A DNA stretch of 49,922 bases, taken from an uncultured Desulfosporosinus sp. (lineage in GTDB: Bacteria > Bacillota > Desulfitobacteriia > Desulfitobacteriales > Desulfitobacteriaceae). This document shows positions 1 to 8,073 of this stretch, one piece after another. Position 1 is the first letter of the stretch; the number at the start of each line of letters is the position of its first letter. Both the position numbers and the translations under genes were made by a program. Location: positions 1 through 49,922 of the forward strand of contig CAKMJS010000116.1 of NCBI GenBank assembly GCA_927405585.1. The letters run 5' to 3'. The notes below the pieces were generated by a model that had not been told where the DNA came from, did no database searches, and was given only the letters and a program-made list of their open reading frames with translations.

Positions 1-162
1 TACAACACCAGTTGCCCACTCAACGTCTGCAGGATCTGGGGAGTACATGCGATTGGAAGGGTCAATTTGTCCTGGGTGTATGATCATACGACCTTAAAAA
101 CCCATTTGACGTCCTTCAGCAACGTTCTTCTCAAAGGCTTCAATATTTTTAAAGTCAACGAA
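1..162 (-). pseudogene. Remnant of a CitE/HpcH-type aldolase/lyase, antisense to the malic enzyme leader
   Basis: Read on the minus strand in the frame whose last codon is 3-1, this stretch gives FVDFKNIEAF, EGRQMGF, then TAA at 96-94, then GRMIIHPGQI and a tail ending EWATGVV. The order VDF...GR.MGF.G...IHPGQI...A..VV is the C-terminal signature of the CitE/HpcH-HpaI CoA-ester lyase family. The TAA sits inside the conserved GF-x-G segment. The similarity stops where the malic enzyme coding sequence begins, so the N-terminal part of the lyase is missing. I infer a decayed, truncated gene whose 3' end runs off the window. Recognition is by motif only. Confidence 0.5.
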
Positions 163-174
163 AGGAAGATGCAT

Positions 175-1431
175 ATGAGCCGTATTAAGAATCTTCGCGA
201 AGAAGCACTGGCATTTCATGCAGTGAAACCTGGCAAACTAGAAGTTAGAGTGACCTGTCCGGCGCAAGATAGAGATGATCTTACTCTTGCTTATTCGCCT
301 GGAGTTGCTGAACCAGTTCTAGAGATTGCCAAAGACCTTGCAAATCTTGATATTTACACAAACCATGCCAATTTTGTTAGTATTGTTAGCGATGGGTCAG
401 CTATTCTTGGACTTGGAAATCTTGGAGCTGCCGCTTCTATGCCTGTTATGGAAGGCAAAGCCCTTCTCTTTAAAGCCTTCGGAGATGTCGACGCTTTCCC
501 GCTTTGTGTAAATACTAATGATGTCGATAAAATTGTGGAAATTGTTGAATTAACAGCCCCTACTTTCGGTGGCGTTAATTTGGAAGACATTAAAGCCCCT
601 CAATGCTTCCAAATTGAGGAAAAACTCAAAGCTCGTGGGATCTTCAAAGGACCGATTTTTCATGATGATCAGCATGGAACTGCCGTAGTAACCTTAGCTG
701 GACTTTATAACGCCTTGAAAGTCGTCGGCAAAAATATTGAAGAGGTTAAAGTTGTCGCTAACGGTGCTGGCGCAGCTGGAATTGCAATCATTAAACTTCT
801 AATGAGTTGTGGACTTATAAACGTTATTATGTGTGATACCAAAGGCGCTATTTATGAAGGTCGGACAGAAGGTATGAATCCTTGGAAAGATCAAATCGCG
901 GCAGCAACGAACCCTGAAAAATACAGTGGTGATCTTGCTGGAGCGCTCGTAGGTGCTGACGTATTCATTGGGGTATCAGCGGCAAACACTCTCAACGAAG
1001 ATATGATTAAGTCAATGGCTAAAGATCCCATTTGCTTCTGTCAGGCTAACCCAATCCCTGAAATCTGGCCTATCGAAAGAGCGATTGAAGCCGGAGCAGC
1101 AATCATTTCTACCGGTCGTTCCGACGTGCAAAATCAAGTTAACAATGTTTTAGCTTTCCCAGGAATGTTCCGGGGTGCAATTGACGTTAGAGCAACTGAC
1201 ATTAATGATGCTATGAAAATTGCAGCAGCAAAAGCAATTGCCGCTTGTGTCTCCGACGAGGAACTCAATGCGAATTTCATTATGCCTTTTACCTTAAACC
1301 CCGAAGTCGCTCCTGCTGTCGCAGCCGCTACAGCAAAAGCTGCTATTGAAAGTGGAATTGCCAGAAATCCTATTGATCCTGCTTGGATCGCTGAAAATCT
1401 TAAGAAGAGATTGGCAAATCAATACAAATAA
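175..1431 (+). CDS. NAD(P)-dependent malic enzyme (oxaloacetate-decarboxylating)
   Basis: Predicted cytosolic enzyme converting malate to pyruvate and CO2 with reduction of NAD(P). The protein has 418 residues from ATG 175, close to the size of the short bacterial malic enzymes. Visible are the N-terminal malic domain with AYSPGVAEPV, the catalytic-lysine segment GKALLFKAFGDVDAFPL, the metal-binding DIKAPQCFQIEE and FHDDQHGTAVV, and a Rossmann loop NGAGAAGIAI. An open frame extends back to TTG 67, but AGGA at 163-166 is correctly spaced only for ATG 175, and upstream codons are antisense to a lyase remnant. A terminator follows, so it is probably monocistronic. Malic and malolactic enzymes are related; the dehydrogenase form is the likelier one. 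Confidence 0.93.
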   Translation: MSRIKNLREEALAFHAVKPGKLEVRVTCPAQDRDDLTLAYSPGVAEPVLEIAKDLANLDIYTNHANFVSIVSDGSAILGLGNLGAAASMPVMEGKALLFKAFGDVDAFPLCVNTNDVDKIVEIVELTAPTFGGVNLEDIKAPQCFQIEEKLKARGIFKGPIFHDDQHGTAVVTLAGLYNALKVVGKNIEEVKVVANGAGAAGIAIIKLLMSCGLINVIMCDTKGAIYEGRTEGMNPWKDQIAAATNPEKYSGDLAGALVGADVFIGVSAANTLNEDMIKSMAKDPICFCQANPIPEIWPIERAIEAGAAIISTGRSDVQNQVNNVLAFPGMFRGAIDVRATDINDAMKIAAAKAIAACVSDEELNANFIMPFTLNPEVAPAVAAATAKAAIESGIARNPIDPAWIAENLKKRLANQYK

Positions 1432-1446
1432 CTGATGAGTATCCTA

Positions 1447-1478
1447 AAAAAGCAGCCTTGGACAGGCTGCTTTTTCTA
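1447..1478 (+). terminator. Rho-independent terminator of the malic enzyme gene
   Basis: AAAAAGCAGCC at 1447-1457 pairs with GGCTGCTTTTT at 1465-1475 around a 7-nt loop, giving a GC-rich stem with a T tract. Confidence 0.88.
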
Positions 1479-1531
1479 TTGACGTAGTTTTTAATACAGT
1501 CGATCGAGCTAGGAGCGGGAGAGTAGTTAAC

Positions 1532-1560
1532 TTGACCTGAATCAGAGTAACTGGTAATAT
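1532..1560 (+). promoter_or_regulatory. Candidate sigma-A promoter for the DinB-fold gene
   Basis: TTGACC (1532-1537) and TAATAT (1555-1560) are separated by 17 nt and lie just upstream of the gene starting at 1593. Confidence 0.5.
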
Positions 1561-1592
1561 TGGGATAAATTTATGTATTTAGGGGGATAAGT

Positions 1593-2096
1593 ATGTTTAT
1601 TTCTGTATCTACCTTTCTAAAGGTCTGGGAGAAGGAAGCACAAGCAACGATGCAAATTCTTGATGCGCTGACGGATGATTCCCTTAAGCAATCGGTGTCT
1701 AACCAGGATCGCACCATAGGGAGAATCGCTTGGCACCTCGTGACAACGATTCCCGAAATGATGGGTAGAACGGGATTGATTTTAGAGAGTATCGATGAAG
1801 CTGCTCCACTTCCGAACACTGCAGCAGAGATAGTACATAATTATCGTGAAGTTAGCAATTCATTAGTAACAGCTATAAACAACCAGTGGAATGATCAGAC
1901 TCTTTTAGAAAAAAGGGATATGTATGGAGAAACATGGGCAATCGGCTCTACTTTAAGTGCCTTAATCGATCATCAAATCCATCATCGAGGGCAAATGACA
2001 GTACTGATGAGACAGGCCGGTCTCAAGGTGCCTGGAATTTACGGTCCTGCTAGGGAAGATTGGAGTCATATGGGAATGGAGCCACCTCAAGTATAA
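1593..2096 (+). CDS. DinB-family (YfiT/DUF664-like) four-helix protein
   Basis: The 167-residue protein fits the DinB/YfiT superfamily of metal-binding four-helix bundles. The expected three-histidine pattern is visible: a His in IAWHLV near residue 49 and the pair in LIDHQIHHRGQMTVLMRQAG, followed by the typical closing motif GLKVPGIYGP. Members include bacillithiol and mycothiol transferases as well as many of unknown substrate, so no substrate can be named. AGGGGGAT precedes ATG 1593 at good spacing. The gene appears monocistronic, between the malic enzyme terminator and a REP element. Confidence 0.82.
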   Translation: MFISVSTFLKVWEKEAQATMQILDALTDDSLKQSVSNQDRTIGRIAWHLVTTIPEMMGRTGLILESIDEAAPLPNTAAEIVHNYREVSNSLVTAINNQWNDQTLLEKRDMYGETWAIGSTLSALIDHQIHHRGQMTVLMRQAGLKVPGIYGPAREDWSHMGMEPPQV

Positions 2097-2118
2097 GTCA
2101 TTCCAAATAGAACCAGTG

Positions 2119-2146
2119 GTAGGGGCAATTCATGAATTGCCCTTAC
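2119..2146. repeat. REP-like palindrome, copy 1
   Basis: 28-nt imperfect palindrome opening GTAGGGGCAATTCA and closing TGAATTGCCCTTAC, with one G-T pair at position 4 of the stem. It lies between the DinB-fold gene and the pseudouridine synthase gene. Confidence 0.9.
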
Positions 2147-2188
2147 AGATAGTAATACACACAACAAGTATAAGAGGCGGTATATCGA

Positions 2189-3100
2189 ATGCATACACCT
2201 AGCAATAAATTGAGAGTCACAACCGGGAAGGATAGAAAAACTCAGCTTGAGGTAACAGAGCCTGCCGAGTTAATGAAGTTCTTGAGCGGTGCACTACCCC
2301 AAAAAAGTCGAAGTGATATCAAGTCCCTTCTTGCTCATCATCAAATTTCTGTAGGTAATGAAGTAATTACGCAATACAATCATCCACTGGTGATCGGTCA
2401 ACAGGTTATCGTCAATTGGGCTAAAGTATTGATAGAAAAGCAACCTGAAGGTCTTAATATCGTATTTGAAGACTTACATATCATAATTATTGAAAAACAG
2501 GCTGGGTTGCTCTCAATTGCTACTGCCACAGAAAAGGAGCAAACAGCGTATAGTATTCTGAGCGAGCATGTGAAAAAACGAGACCCAAAGAACAAGATCT
2601 TTGTATTGCATCGTCTTGATAGAGAAACGTCAGGAGTCATGATGTTTGCAAAAAGCGAGAAAGTTCAGCAATTGTTACAAAATGCTTGGAAGGACGTTGT
2701 TTTAGAGCGAAGTTATGTAGCGGTTGTAGAAGGGGCCGTGACCCAAGAGCAAGGAACGATCACCTCCTGGCTGACGGAAAGTAAAGCCTTTATTATGTAT
2801 TCCAGTCGCACTCCTAATGACGGTCAAAAAGCGGTGACTCACTACCGCGTTCTTCAGAAGAACAAACACTACTCCCTGTTGGAAATTAACCTTGAAACAG
2901 GGCGAAAGAACCAAATCCGTGTCCATATGAAAGATATTGGGCACAGTGTAATTGGAGATAAAAAATATGGAGCAACTAAGCATCCTATAGGTCGTTTAGG
3001 GCTTCATGCACGGGTACTTGCTTTTAAGCATCCGATCACGGGTGAAGATGTACGGTATGAGACGGATATTCCAAAGGAGTTTTTAAATTTGTTCAAATAA
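2189..3100 (+). CDS. RluA-family pseudouridine synthase with S4 domain
   Basis: Predicted RNA modification enzyme isomerising uridine to pseudouridine in rRNA or tRNA. The N-terminal part (about residues 12-85) looks like an S4 RNA-binding domain (KSRSDIKSLLAHHQISVGNEV). The catalytic domain follows, with HRLDRETSGVMMFAKS around the catalytic Asp, and RKNQIRVHMKDIGHSVIGDKKYG typical of RluA/RluD. The length of 303 residues is normal for the family. The site specificity (RluB, RluD or another type) cannot be decided from sequence. The start ATG 2189 has AGAGGCGG about nine bases upstream, and a strong terminator follows the stop codon. Confidence 0.92.
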   Translation: MHTPSNKLRVTTGKDRKTQLEVTEPAELMKFLSGALPQKSRSDIKSLLAHHQISVGNEVITQYNHPLVIGQQVIVNWAKVLIEKQPEGLNIVFEDLHIIIIEKQAGLLSIATATEKEQTAYSILSEHVKKRDPKNKIFVLHRLDRETSGVMMFAKSEKVQQLLQNAWKDVVLERSYVAVVEGAVTQEQGTITSWLTESKAFIMYSSRTPNDGQKAVTHYRVLQKNKHYSLLEINLETGRKNQIRVHMKDIGHSVIGDKKYGATKHPIGRLGLHARVLAFKHPITGEDVRYETDIPKEFLNLFK

Positions 3101-3132
3101 TTGTAATAGCAACACTAGTTTTGAAAAGAAAA

Positions 3133-3155
3133 ACCGGGTTTATACCCGGTCTTTT
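3133..3155. terminator. Terminator shared by two convergent genes
   Basis: ACCGGGT (3133-3139) pairs with ACCCGGT (3144-3150). T-rich sequence follows on the plus strand (CTTTT) and A-rich sequence precedes, so it can stop transcripts from both the pseudouridine synthase gene and the small minus-strand gene. Confidence 0.8.
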
Positions 3156-3262
3156 CCTACGTCTTTCCCTATTTTATCAGCGTCAAAGGGGAAGGGAATT
3201 TTCTCTGTGTTATCCGGCTTGCGTGATTTGTTGTTCGTATTCTTTGTTTTTTTAGAGACCAT
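3140..3262 (-). CDS. Small basic protein of 40 residues, unknown function
   Basis: This short frame runs from ATG 3262 to TAA at 3142-3140. It is preceded by an excellent Shine-Dalgarno site, AGGAGGT complementing 3271-3277, exactly eight bases from the start, and it ends inside a bidirectional terminator hairpin. The product begins MVSKKTKNTNNKSRKPDN and ends KIGKDVGKDRV. It is rich in Lys, Asn and Asp and has no membrane segment or cysteine. The strong ribosome site and terminator are what support it; I recognise no family. Its size and polarity recall small spore or cytosolic proteins, but that is only an impression. Confidence 0.6.
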   Translation of the reverse strand: MVSKKTKNTNNKSRKPDNTEKIPFPFDADKIGKDVGKDRV

Positions 3263-3434
3263 AGAATTTTACCTCCTCTATAGTGTTGCTGATAGGATAC
3301 CCTATTTTCATAATTAGCATGTATCTGAGTAAACCCTAAGGATTATGCGGGACAACTTTTTGTTGATAAGTGTTTTGACGTTCTGTAGGTATGCGTAACA
3401 AGAGATAAGGGACTGGGGCTAGGGATGGAGTTGA

Positions 3435-3749
3435 GTGGAAATACCAAATAGGATAGAGCGAGAAAAATCGACTTTACAAATAATGCTCAGGATATATTGT
3501 AATGATCATCACCAGCCGTCAGATGGATTGTGTCCAGAGTGCCAAGAATTATCTGAGTATGCCATAAATCGACTAACCCATTGCAAATTTGGAGAGTGCA
3601 AACCAACCTGCGGCAAATGTACAGTTCATTGTTATAAGCCCGACATGCGTCAACGAATTCAAGAGATTATGCGATATGTTGGTCCTAAGATGGTTTTTGC
3701 TCATCCGTTCATAGGGTTAAGGCATTTATTGGACGGATTAAGGAACTAG
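3435..3749 (+). CDS. YgbA-type nitrous oxide-stimulated promoter family protein
   Basis: The 104-residue product matches the YgbA_NO family pattern. It has YCNDHH near the N-terminus, LCPECQEL, YAINRL, then CKFGECKPTCGKCTVHCYKPDMRQRIQEIMRYVGPKM with many conserved cysteines, and a closing FAHPFIGLRHLLDGL. In enterobacteria ygbA lies in the NsrR regulon and responds to nitric oxide; a role in nitrosative stress here is inferred from the family only. The cysteine pattern suggests metal or cluster binding. GTG 3435 has GGAG five bases upstream; ATG 3483 is a less likely later start because it would remove N-terminal residues of the family alignment. Confidence 0.82.
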   Translation: MEIPNRIEREKSTLQIMLRIYCNDHHQPSDGLCPECQELSEYAINRLTHCKFGECKPTCGKCTVHCYKPDMRQRIQEIMRYVGPKMVFAHPFIGLRHLLDGLRN

Positions 3750-3809
3750 TACTCAGATGAAGGAAAATGGGCTCCCAGACTGTAAATCGTAGAATTGTGA
3801 GGCGAGATA

Positions 3810-4073
3810 ATGACAATTAAAGAGCATTCCCTAGAAATGAGAGGAATGCCCCGCAGAGACTTAGAAGAGTATTTTCTCGCAATTGGGGGAAGGCAGGTTA
3901 AGCGGGGGAATTATAAGGGTCCAAATTGGGAAGTGCTGCTGAGTGAGGAATGGACCTGTATTTTAGGTTCACTACAAATCCCTGCAACTCAAGTCACATT
4001 TTGGATTAAGGAAGAGGACTGGCCGGAAATGCTGAAGGCTTTTCGCTTGCGCTTTCTTTCGGCTGGAGGATAA
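3810..4073 (+). CDS. Hypothetical 87-residue protein, possibly related to the MoaD-associated C-terminal domain
   Basis: The protein begins MTIKEHSLEMRGMPRRDLEEYF and ends RLRFLSAGG. The layout, with a short helix containing RRDLEEYFLAIGG, alternating beta-like stretches and a C-terminal FRLRFLSAGG, resembles the small DUF1952 domain found attached to MoaD-like proteins. That match is from memory and is weak. No catalytic residues can be identified. ATG 3810 is preceded by GAGGCGAGATA. It follows the YgbA-type gene by 60 nt in the same direction and may be cotranscribed with it. The next gene is convergent. Confidence 0.6.
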   Translation: MTIKEHSLEMRGMPRRDLEEYFLAIGGRQVKRGNYKGPNWEVLLSEEWTCILGSLQIPATQVTFWIKEEDWPEMLKAFRLRFLSAGG

Positions 4074-4094
4074 TAGGGTTGTAACTTCAGTTTT

Positions 4095-5312
4095 TTAAGC
4101 GAGCTCCGATGGTTCGGTTTGTTGATCTAAATAAAAGCGTTGAACAACTCGACCGTAGATAAAGAACATTACCATTGATGCTCCCATAAAAGTTATTGCT
4201 AAGAGCCATACACTTGAGCCTCCACCATAATCATACATCATGCCACCTAGTAAGGGGCCAATCATACGGCCTCCGGATGTAAAACCTCCGATAATTCCCT
4301 GATAAGCCCCAGTTTTTCCCGGTGGGGCGAGCTGAGCAGCCGCTGCGGGGACTGCAGGCATAATAAGCATTTCACCGAGGGTTAGAATAAGCATGGCCAC
4401 AATATAGGATACATACGGTAGCTTGAACAGGAAAATAACATAGCCGATGGTTAAGAAAAGCGAGGCGAGGTAAAACTGTCGTTTGAAGGATTGTGCCCAA
4501 GCTTTAATTACCCAATTGATAAGCGGTTGTAAGGTGACGATAAAGACGCCGTTCAGCGTCCAAAGCACGCTATATGCGAACAGAGAAAAACCAAGTTGAT
4601 TCATGACCACGGGCAAAATCGTTACAAGCTGAATATAAGCACCCCAAGCAAAAAATAGACCGCCTCCTAAGGCTAAAAGTACCTTGAATCTGCTGTCTTT
4701 TGTCAGCTTTTCTGTTAGTTGCTTCGGTGGAATTAAATGAACGGGTGCCTTTCGATTGGAAACTCCGATCAACACTAAAAGCAAATAGATGAAGAAAGCT
4801 ACAGCATTGAGAGAGAAGATGAGACTGAAAGAGACTTGAGCGATCATTCCTCCGATGGCAGTGCCGATGGCGACTCCGGCGTTACTGGCGACATAAAGGA
4901 GATTAAATCCTCGCCGCCCACCTTCCGGCCAAACGGCATGAATCAGTGCATTGAGTGGAACGAAGATAAAAGCTTGGGCTAACCCAAACAGGATAAACCC
5001 AGGGACATAGACCCGCCATTCTGGAAAGATTCCGATCGTACCAACGGACAGAATCGCTCCAATTAGGCCAATAATCATGACTCGCTTTGGACCAAAACGA
5101 TCGGCCAAAAAACCACTCAGAAATTGCCCAAGAAGAGATACTGTAGACTGAAGGGCAAGAAGGGTACCGGCCTCTGTTAGAGTACGACCCAGAACATTAT
5201 GCATGAAGAGGCTATTCAAAGGCCACATTAATGAGTTCCCGGTCGACTGGATAAAACCTCCAATGATTAAGACGAGGACTGGACGCGGAATATCTAAACG
5301 TTTTAATTTCAA
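4095..5312 (-). CDS. Major facilitator superfamily transporter (multidrug-type)
   Basis: Integral membrane protein of about 405 residues with some twelve hydrophobic segments. The MFS loop 2-3 signature is visible as GFLADRFGPKRVMIIGL, and the central half-repeat boundary falls after SNRKAPVHLIPPKQL. It resembles Bacillus-type MDR exporters; the substrate is unknown. The frame opens at ATG 5342, but the best ribosome site AAAGGTGG fits TTG 5312, which gives MKLKRLDIPRPVL; I chose that start. The gene is convergent with the gene ending at 4073 and divergent from rubrerythrin. Confidence 0.87.
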   Translation of the reverse strand: MKLKRLDIPRPVLVLIIGGFIQSTGNSLMWPLNSLFMHNVLGRTLTEAGTLLALQSTVSLLGQFLSGFLADRFGPKRVMIIGLIGAILSVGTIGIFPEWRVYVPGFILFGLAQAFIFVPLNALIHAVWPEGGRRGFNLLYVASNAGVAIGTAIGGMIAQVSFSLIFSLNAVAFFIYLLLVLIGVSNRKAPVHLIPPKQLTEKLTKDSRFKVLLALGGGLFFAWGAYIQLVTILPVVMNQLGFSLFAYSVLWTLNGVFIVTLQPLINWVIKAWAQSFKRQFYLASLFLTIGYVIFLFKLPYVSYIVAMLILTLGEMLIMPAVPAAAAQLAPPGKTGAYQGIIGGFTSGGRMIGPLLGGMMYDYGGGSSVWLLAITFMGASMVMFFIYGRVVQRFYLDQQTEPSELA

Positions 5313-5514
5313 GTTGAGAAACCACCTTTTGGAGTAGTGCATACATTACTTCGACATCCGTATGAAATAACCTTCATTTGGGGGTTTGGACAAGGAAACT
5401 TAACTTAACTTATTTATCTATCTATGTACTCAATAAGCAGGATTATTAAGAATCCTCGCGAAAGCATAAATAGATAAACGAAAAGAAAAGCTATAATAAA
5501 GGAGAGTGAGCCAC

Positions 5515-6102
5515 ATGTTATTCCATGAAACAGTAACCTTTAAGAACCTTGCGAATGCCTTTGCCGGGGAATCTCAAGCACGCAATCGGTATTCTTTTTT
5601 TGCTGGGGTTGCCAAGAAAGAAGGGTATCAACATATTCAAGCTGTATTTGAGGAAACAGCTGCTAACGAACGAGAACATGCTCAAGTTTTTTACAAACTA
5701 TTGATAGCACACACAGAGGGAAAAACTGAGGTCATGCATGTCGATGCAGACTATCCGTTGGTTTATAAAGACACTCTGTCTAATCTTAGAGCCGCTGCGG
5801 CCGGAGAAAAAGAAGAGTGGTCTGTACTTTATTCACAATTCGGCGAGATTGCCGAAAAAGAAGGCTTCCCCGACATTGCCAAGATTTTTATCACAATTGC
5901 GGACGTCGAAAAGCACCATATGAACCGTTTTGAACAATTTGCTAATGCAATTGAAGATGGCACACTTTTCAAGAAAGACGCACCAACCACCTGGAAATGC
6001 ACTAACTGTGGCTACATCCATGAAGGTTCAGAAGCGCCCGACAGCTGCCCTGCTTGCGCACATTCACAGGGTTATTTCGAAGAACTGCCCGAGAAATATT
6101 AA
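5515..6102 (+). CDS. rbr: Rubrerythrin
   Basis: Cytosolic diiron peroxidase that protects anaerobes by reducing hydrogen peroxide. The ferritin-like domain shows the diiron ligands in AFAGESQARNRY, ETAANEREHA, the second-half Glu of the Y(S)QFGEIAEKEG segment and DVEKHHMNRF. The C-terminal rubredoxin-like domain supplies two Cys pairs, CTNCGY and CPACAH. The length of 195 residues is normal. GTG 5506 lies one base from GGAG at 5501-5504 and cannot be used; ATG 5515 is well spaced. A hairpin terminator closes a single-gene unit. Control by PerR is common for this family, but I could not make out a convincing PerR box. Confidence 0.95.
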   Translation: MLFHETVTFKNLANAFAGESQARNRYSFFAGVAKKEGYQHIQAVFEETAANEREHAQVFYKLLIAHTEGKTEVMHVDADYPLVYKDTLSNLRAAAAGEKEEWSVLYSQFGEIAEKEGFPDIAKIFITIADVEKHHMNRFEQFANAIEDGTLFKKDAPTTWKCTNCGYIHEGSEAPDSCPACAHSQGYFEELPEKY

Positions 6103-6111
6103 GCCTAAATA

Positions 6112-6142
6112 ACGAGTAGGATCGATCCTACTCGTCTAATTT
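6112..6142 (+). terminator. Terminator after rubrerythrin
   Basis: The 24-nt perfect palindrome at 6112-6135 (arms ACGAGTAGGATC) is followed by CTAATTTT. Confidence 0.82.
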
Positions 6143-6169
6143 TCACTATATAAATTAGGGGGAGAACTC

Positions 6170-7375
6170 ATGAAAATACCTATGAAAGAACTGCAGGAAC
6201 GAGTTTCATATTTTCAAAATGTTTTACAGAAAAGTGGAATTGATGGGGCGTTGTTGGTCCAGCGGGCGGATATCCTGTATTATTCAGGAACGGCACAGAA
6301 TGTTCATATCTATATTCCAAAGGACGGAAGCCCCATAGTCATGGCCTATCGGGATTTTCTCAGAGCTCAACGAGAAAGTTCCTGGGAGGTTATTCCGTTG
6401 CAAGGTATGTCTAAGATCCCGAATTATATACAGGAAGCGGGGCTGCCCTCACCAAAAACGCTGGGTTTGGAACTGGATGTTCTTCCGGTTAATCAATTTG
6501 AGCGATATCGTAAACTATTTCCGGACGTTAAGATGGTGGATGTTTCCACGGAGGTCCGCTTGCAACGTGCAGTAAAGTCTGAGTGGGAATTAACACGTCT
6601 CGAAGAGAGCGCACAAATCCATCCTAAGATTCTGGAGTATGCTAAGGAAGTTCTACATCCAGGGATGACTGAGGTTGAGTTTGAAGGATTATTAGCCGGT
6701 AAGGCACGGGCGTTGGGGCACGGTGGCTATGTTAGGATGCGAGGGTTTAACTCAGAATTTCATGTCGGCGCAATCACTTCAGGGGATCGGTCAGCAGTTA
6801 CTAGCAGTTTTGATGGGCCTGTCACTGGACAAGGTATCTCCATTGCTCACCCGAATGGCGCAACAATGGCACGGATTAAATCCGGTGAACCGATCGTAGT
6901 AGATATGGTAACCGTTGTACACGGCTATCAGATTGATCAAACTCGAATCTTGTCAATTGGACCTCTATCAGATGAGCTGAAAAGGGCTTATGAGGTAGCT
7001 AGACAGGTCGAAGAGAACATTCGTCGTGCTTTGATTCCAGGGAAAGTGGCAGGAGAGGTCTACGAGGAAATTTTAACCTGGGTTCGGGAGAATACCCCCT
7101 ATGAAGAAAATTTTATGGGGTATGGGACTAGCCGGGTTCGTTTTGTGGGACATGGGGTTGGCCTTGAACTGGATGAGCTTCCGACTATAAGCAAGGGTTC
7201 GAAGGAAGTCCTTAAATCGGGAATGGTGGTAGCGATTGAACCAAAATTTGTTTTCCCAGGGGTTGGGGTTGTCGGGATCGAAGATACAGTTGTCGTCGTA
7301 GACGAAGCGGGCGCAAGGTACATATCTGTGAGCCCACGGGAATTGACAGTTCTACACATTGAGAATATCGTTTGA
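6170..7375 (+). CDS. M24-family metallopeptidase, Xaa-Pro dipeptidase-like
   Basis: Predicted cytosolic dimetal peptidase that cleaves Xaa-Pro bonds. A creatinase-like N-terminal domain spans roughly residues 10-140. The pita-bread catalytic domain contains the five metal ligands: Asp in VVDMVTV and Asp in QIDQTR, His in GHGVGLELDELP, Glu in AIEPKFVFPG and Glu in VGIEDTVVV. The length of 401 residues is typical of PepQ/YpdF-like proteins. AGGGGGAG precedes ATG 6170. True Xaa-Pro specificity is likely but not certain, because some M24 proteins act on other substrates. Confidence 0.9.
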   Translation: MKIPMKELQERVSYFQNVLQKSGIDGALLVQRADILYYSGTAQNVHIYIPKDGSPIVMAYRDFLRAQRESSWEVIPLQGMSKIPNYIQEAGLPSPKTLGLELDVLPVNQFERYRKLFPDVKMVDVSTEVRLQRAVKSEWELTRLEESAQIHPKILEYAKEVLHPGMTEVEFEGLLAGKARALGHGGYVRMRGFNSEFHVGAITSGDRSAVTSSFDGPVTGQGISIAHPNGATMARIKSGEPIVVDMVTVVHGYQIDQTRILSIGPLSDELKRAYEVARQVEENIRRALIPGKVAGEVYEEILTWVRENTPYEENFMGYGTSRVRFVGHGVGLELDELPTISKGSKEVLKSGMVVAIEPKFVFPGVGVVGIEDTVVVVDEAGARYISVSPRELTVLHIENIV

Positions 7376-7443
7376 ATAAGATAAAATAAAGAAAATTAGG
7401 TCTGGTGTTAGCCACTGGATGAACGTAAAAGGAGTGATCTAGT

Positions 7444-7872
7444 TTGTTTAAAAAGATACTCGTTCCTACAGACGCCTCAGAATACTCGCGTCGCGCCTTA
7501 AAGATGGCCTTAGAACTTGCCCAATCTGTTCATGCCGAAGTAGTACTTCTCCATGTTAGTTATACACCACAGGCATATTGGGGGTATACGATCTCTTATG
7601 GCATCACTGTAACGCAAGAGCAACTGGACCAAAATGGAGAACTAGCTTTAGAAGCAACGATGTCAGGAATTGATAACGAGCAGGTAGTTATCAACAAAAG
7701 GGTGGAATCTGGACATCCGGTGACCATAATTTTACAACAAATCAAGCAAGAAAATATTGATTTAGTCATCATGGGAAGCCATGGTTATGGAGCAATTGCA
7801 GGTTCTGTTCTTGGAAGTGTTAGTCAAAGAGTTTTGCAGCGAGCAAGTTGCCCAGTACTTATCATAAAGTAG
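7444..7872 (+). CDS. Universal stress protein (UspA family)
   Basis: Single-domain cytosolic USP of 142 residues. It begins FKKILVPTDASEYSRRAL and carries the ATP-binding pattern G-x2-G-x9-G-S as GSHGYGAIAGSVLGS, ending CPVLIIK. It therefore belongs to the nucleotide-binding class. Its precise stress role cannot be told from sequence. Translation starts at TTG 7444 with AAGGAGTG upstream. A clear terminator downstream makes it a probable single-gene unit. Confidence 0.93.
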   Translation: MFKKILVPTDASEYSRRALKMALELAQSVHAEVVLLHVSYTPQAYWGYTISYGITVTQEQLDQNGELALEATMSGIDNEQVVINKRVESGHPVTIILQQIKQENIDLVIMGSHGYGAIAGSVLGSVSQRVLQRASCPVLIIK

Positions 7873-7989
7873 GATGCAGTTTTAATTATGTTGAAAGTTT
7901 TCGAAAAAAAGTCGTGATAACATATTCATATTTACTGAGAGAGATTTAGAGCACCTATAGGCGAATTTTGGAGACATTCAGGACTAAGG

Positions 7990-8017
7990 TCCCTGCCCAA
8001 GTGGCAGGGATTTTTTT
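7990..8017 (+). terminator. Terminator after the universal stress protein gene
   Basis: TCCCTGCC (7990-7997) pairs with GGCAGGGA (8003-8010), followed by seven T. Confidence 0.9.
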
Positions 8018-8073
8018 CGCGGGTAGCGAATCAATAGGAGAATTGGTTAAGCATTAAAATGTGGAGGCACACC

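Noticed and set aside
94-96. In-frame TAA in the lyase remnant as a recoded codon
   Set aside because: TAA is not a known selenocysteine or pyrrolysine codon, and the gene is also truncated, so decay is simpler.
2119-2146. REP palindromes as transcription terminators
   Set aside because: No T tract follows them and one lies inside an open coding sequence; a secondary effect on mRNA is still possible.
7900-7990. Possible riboswitch before the uspA terminator
   Set aside because: The stretch has GA-rich words but matches no aptamer I know, and it lies downstream of uspA rather than before a metabolic gene.
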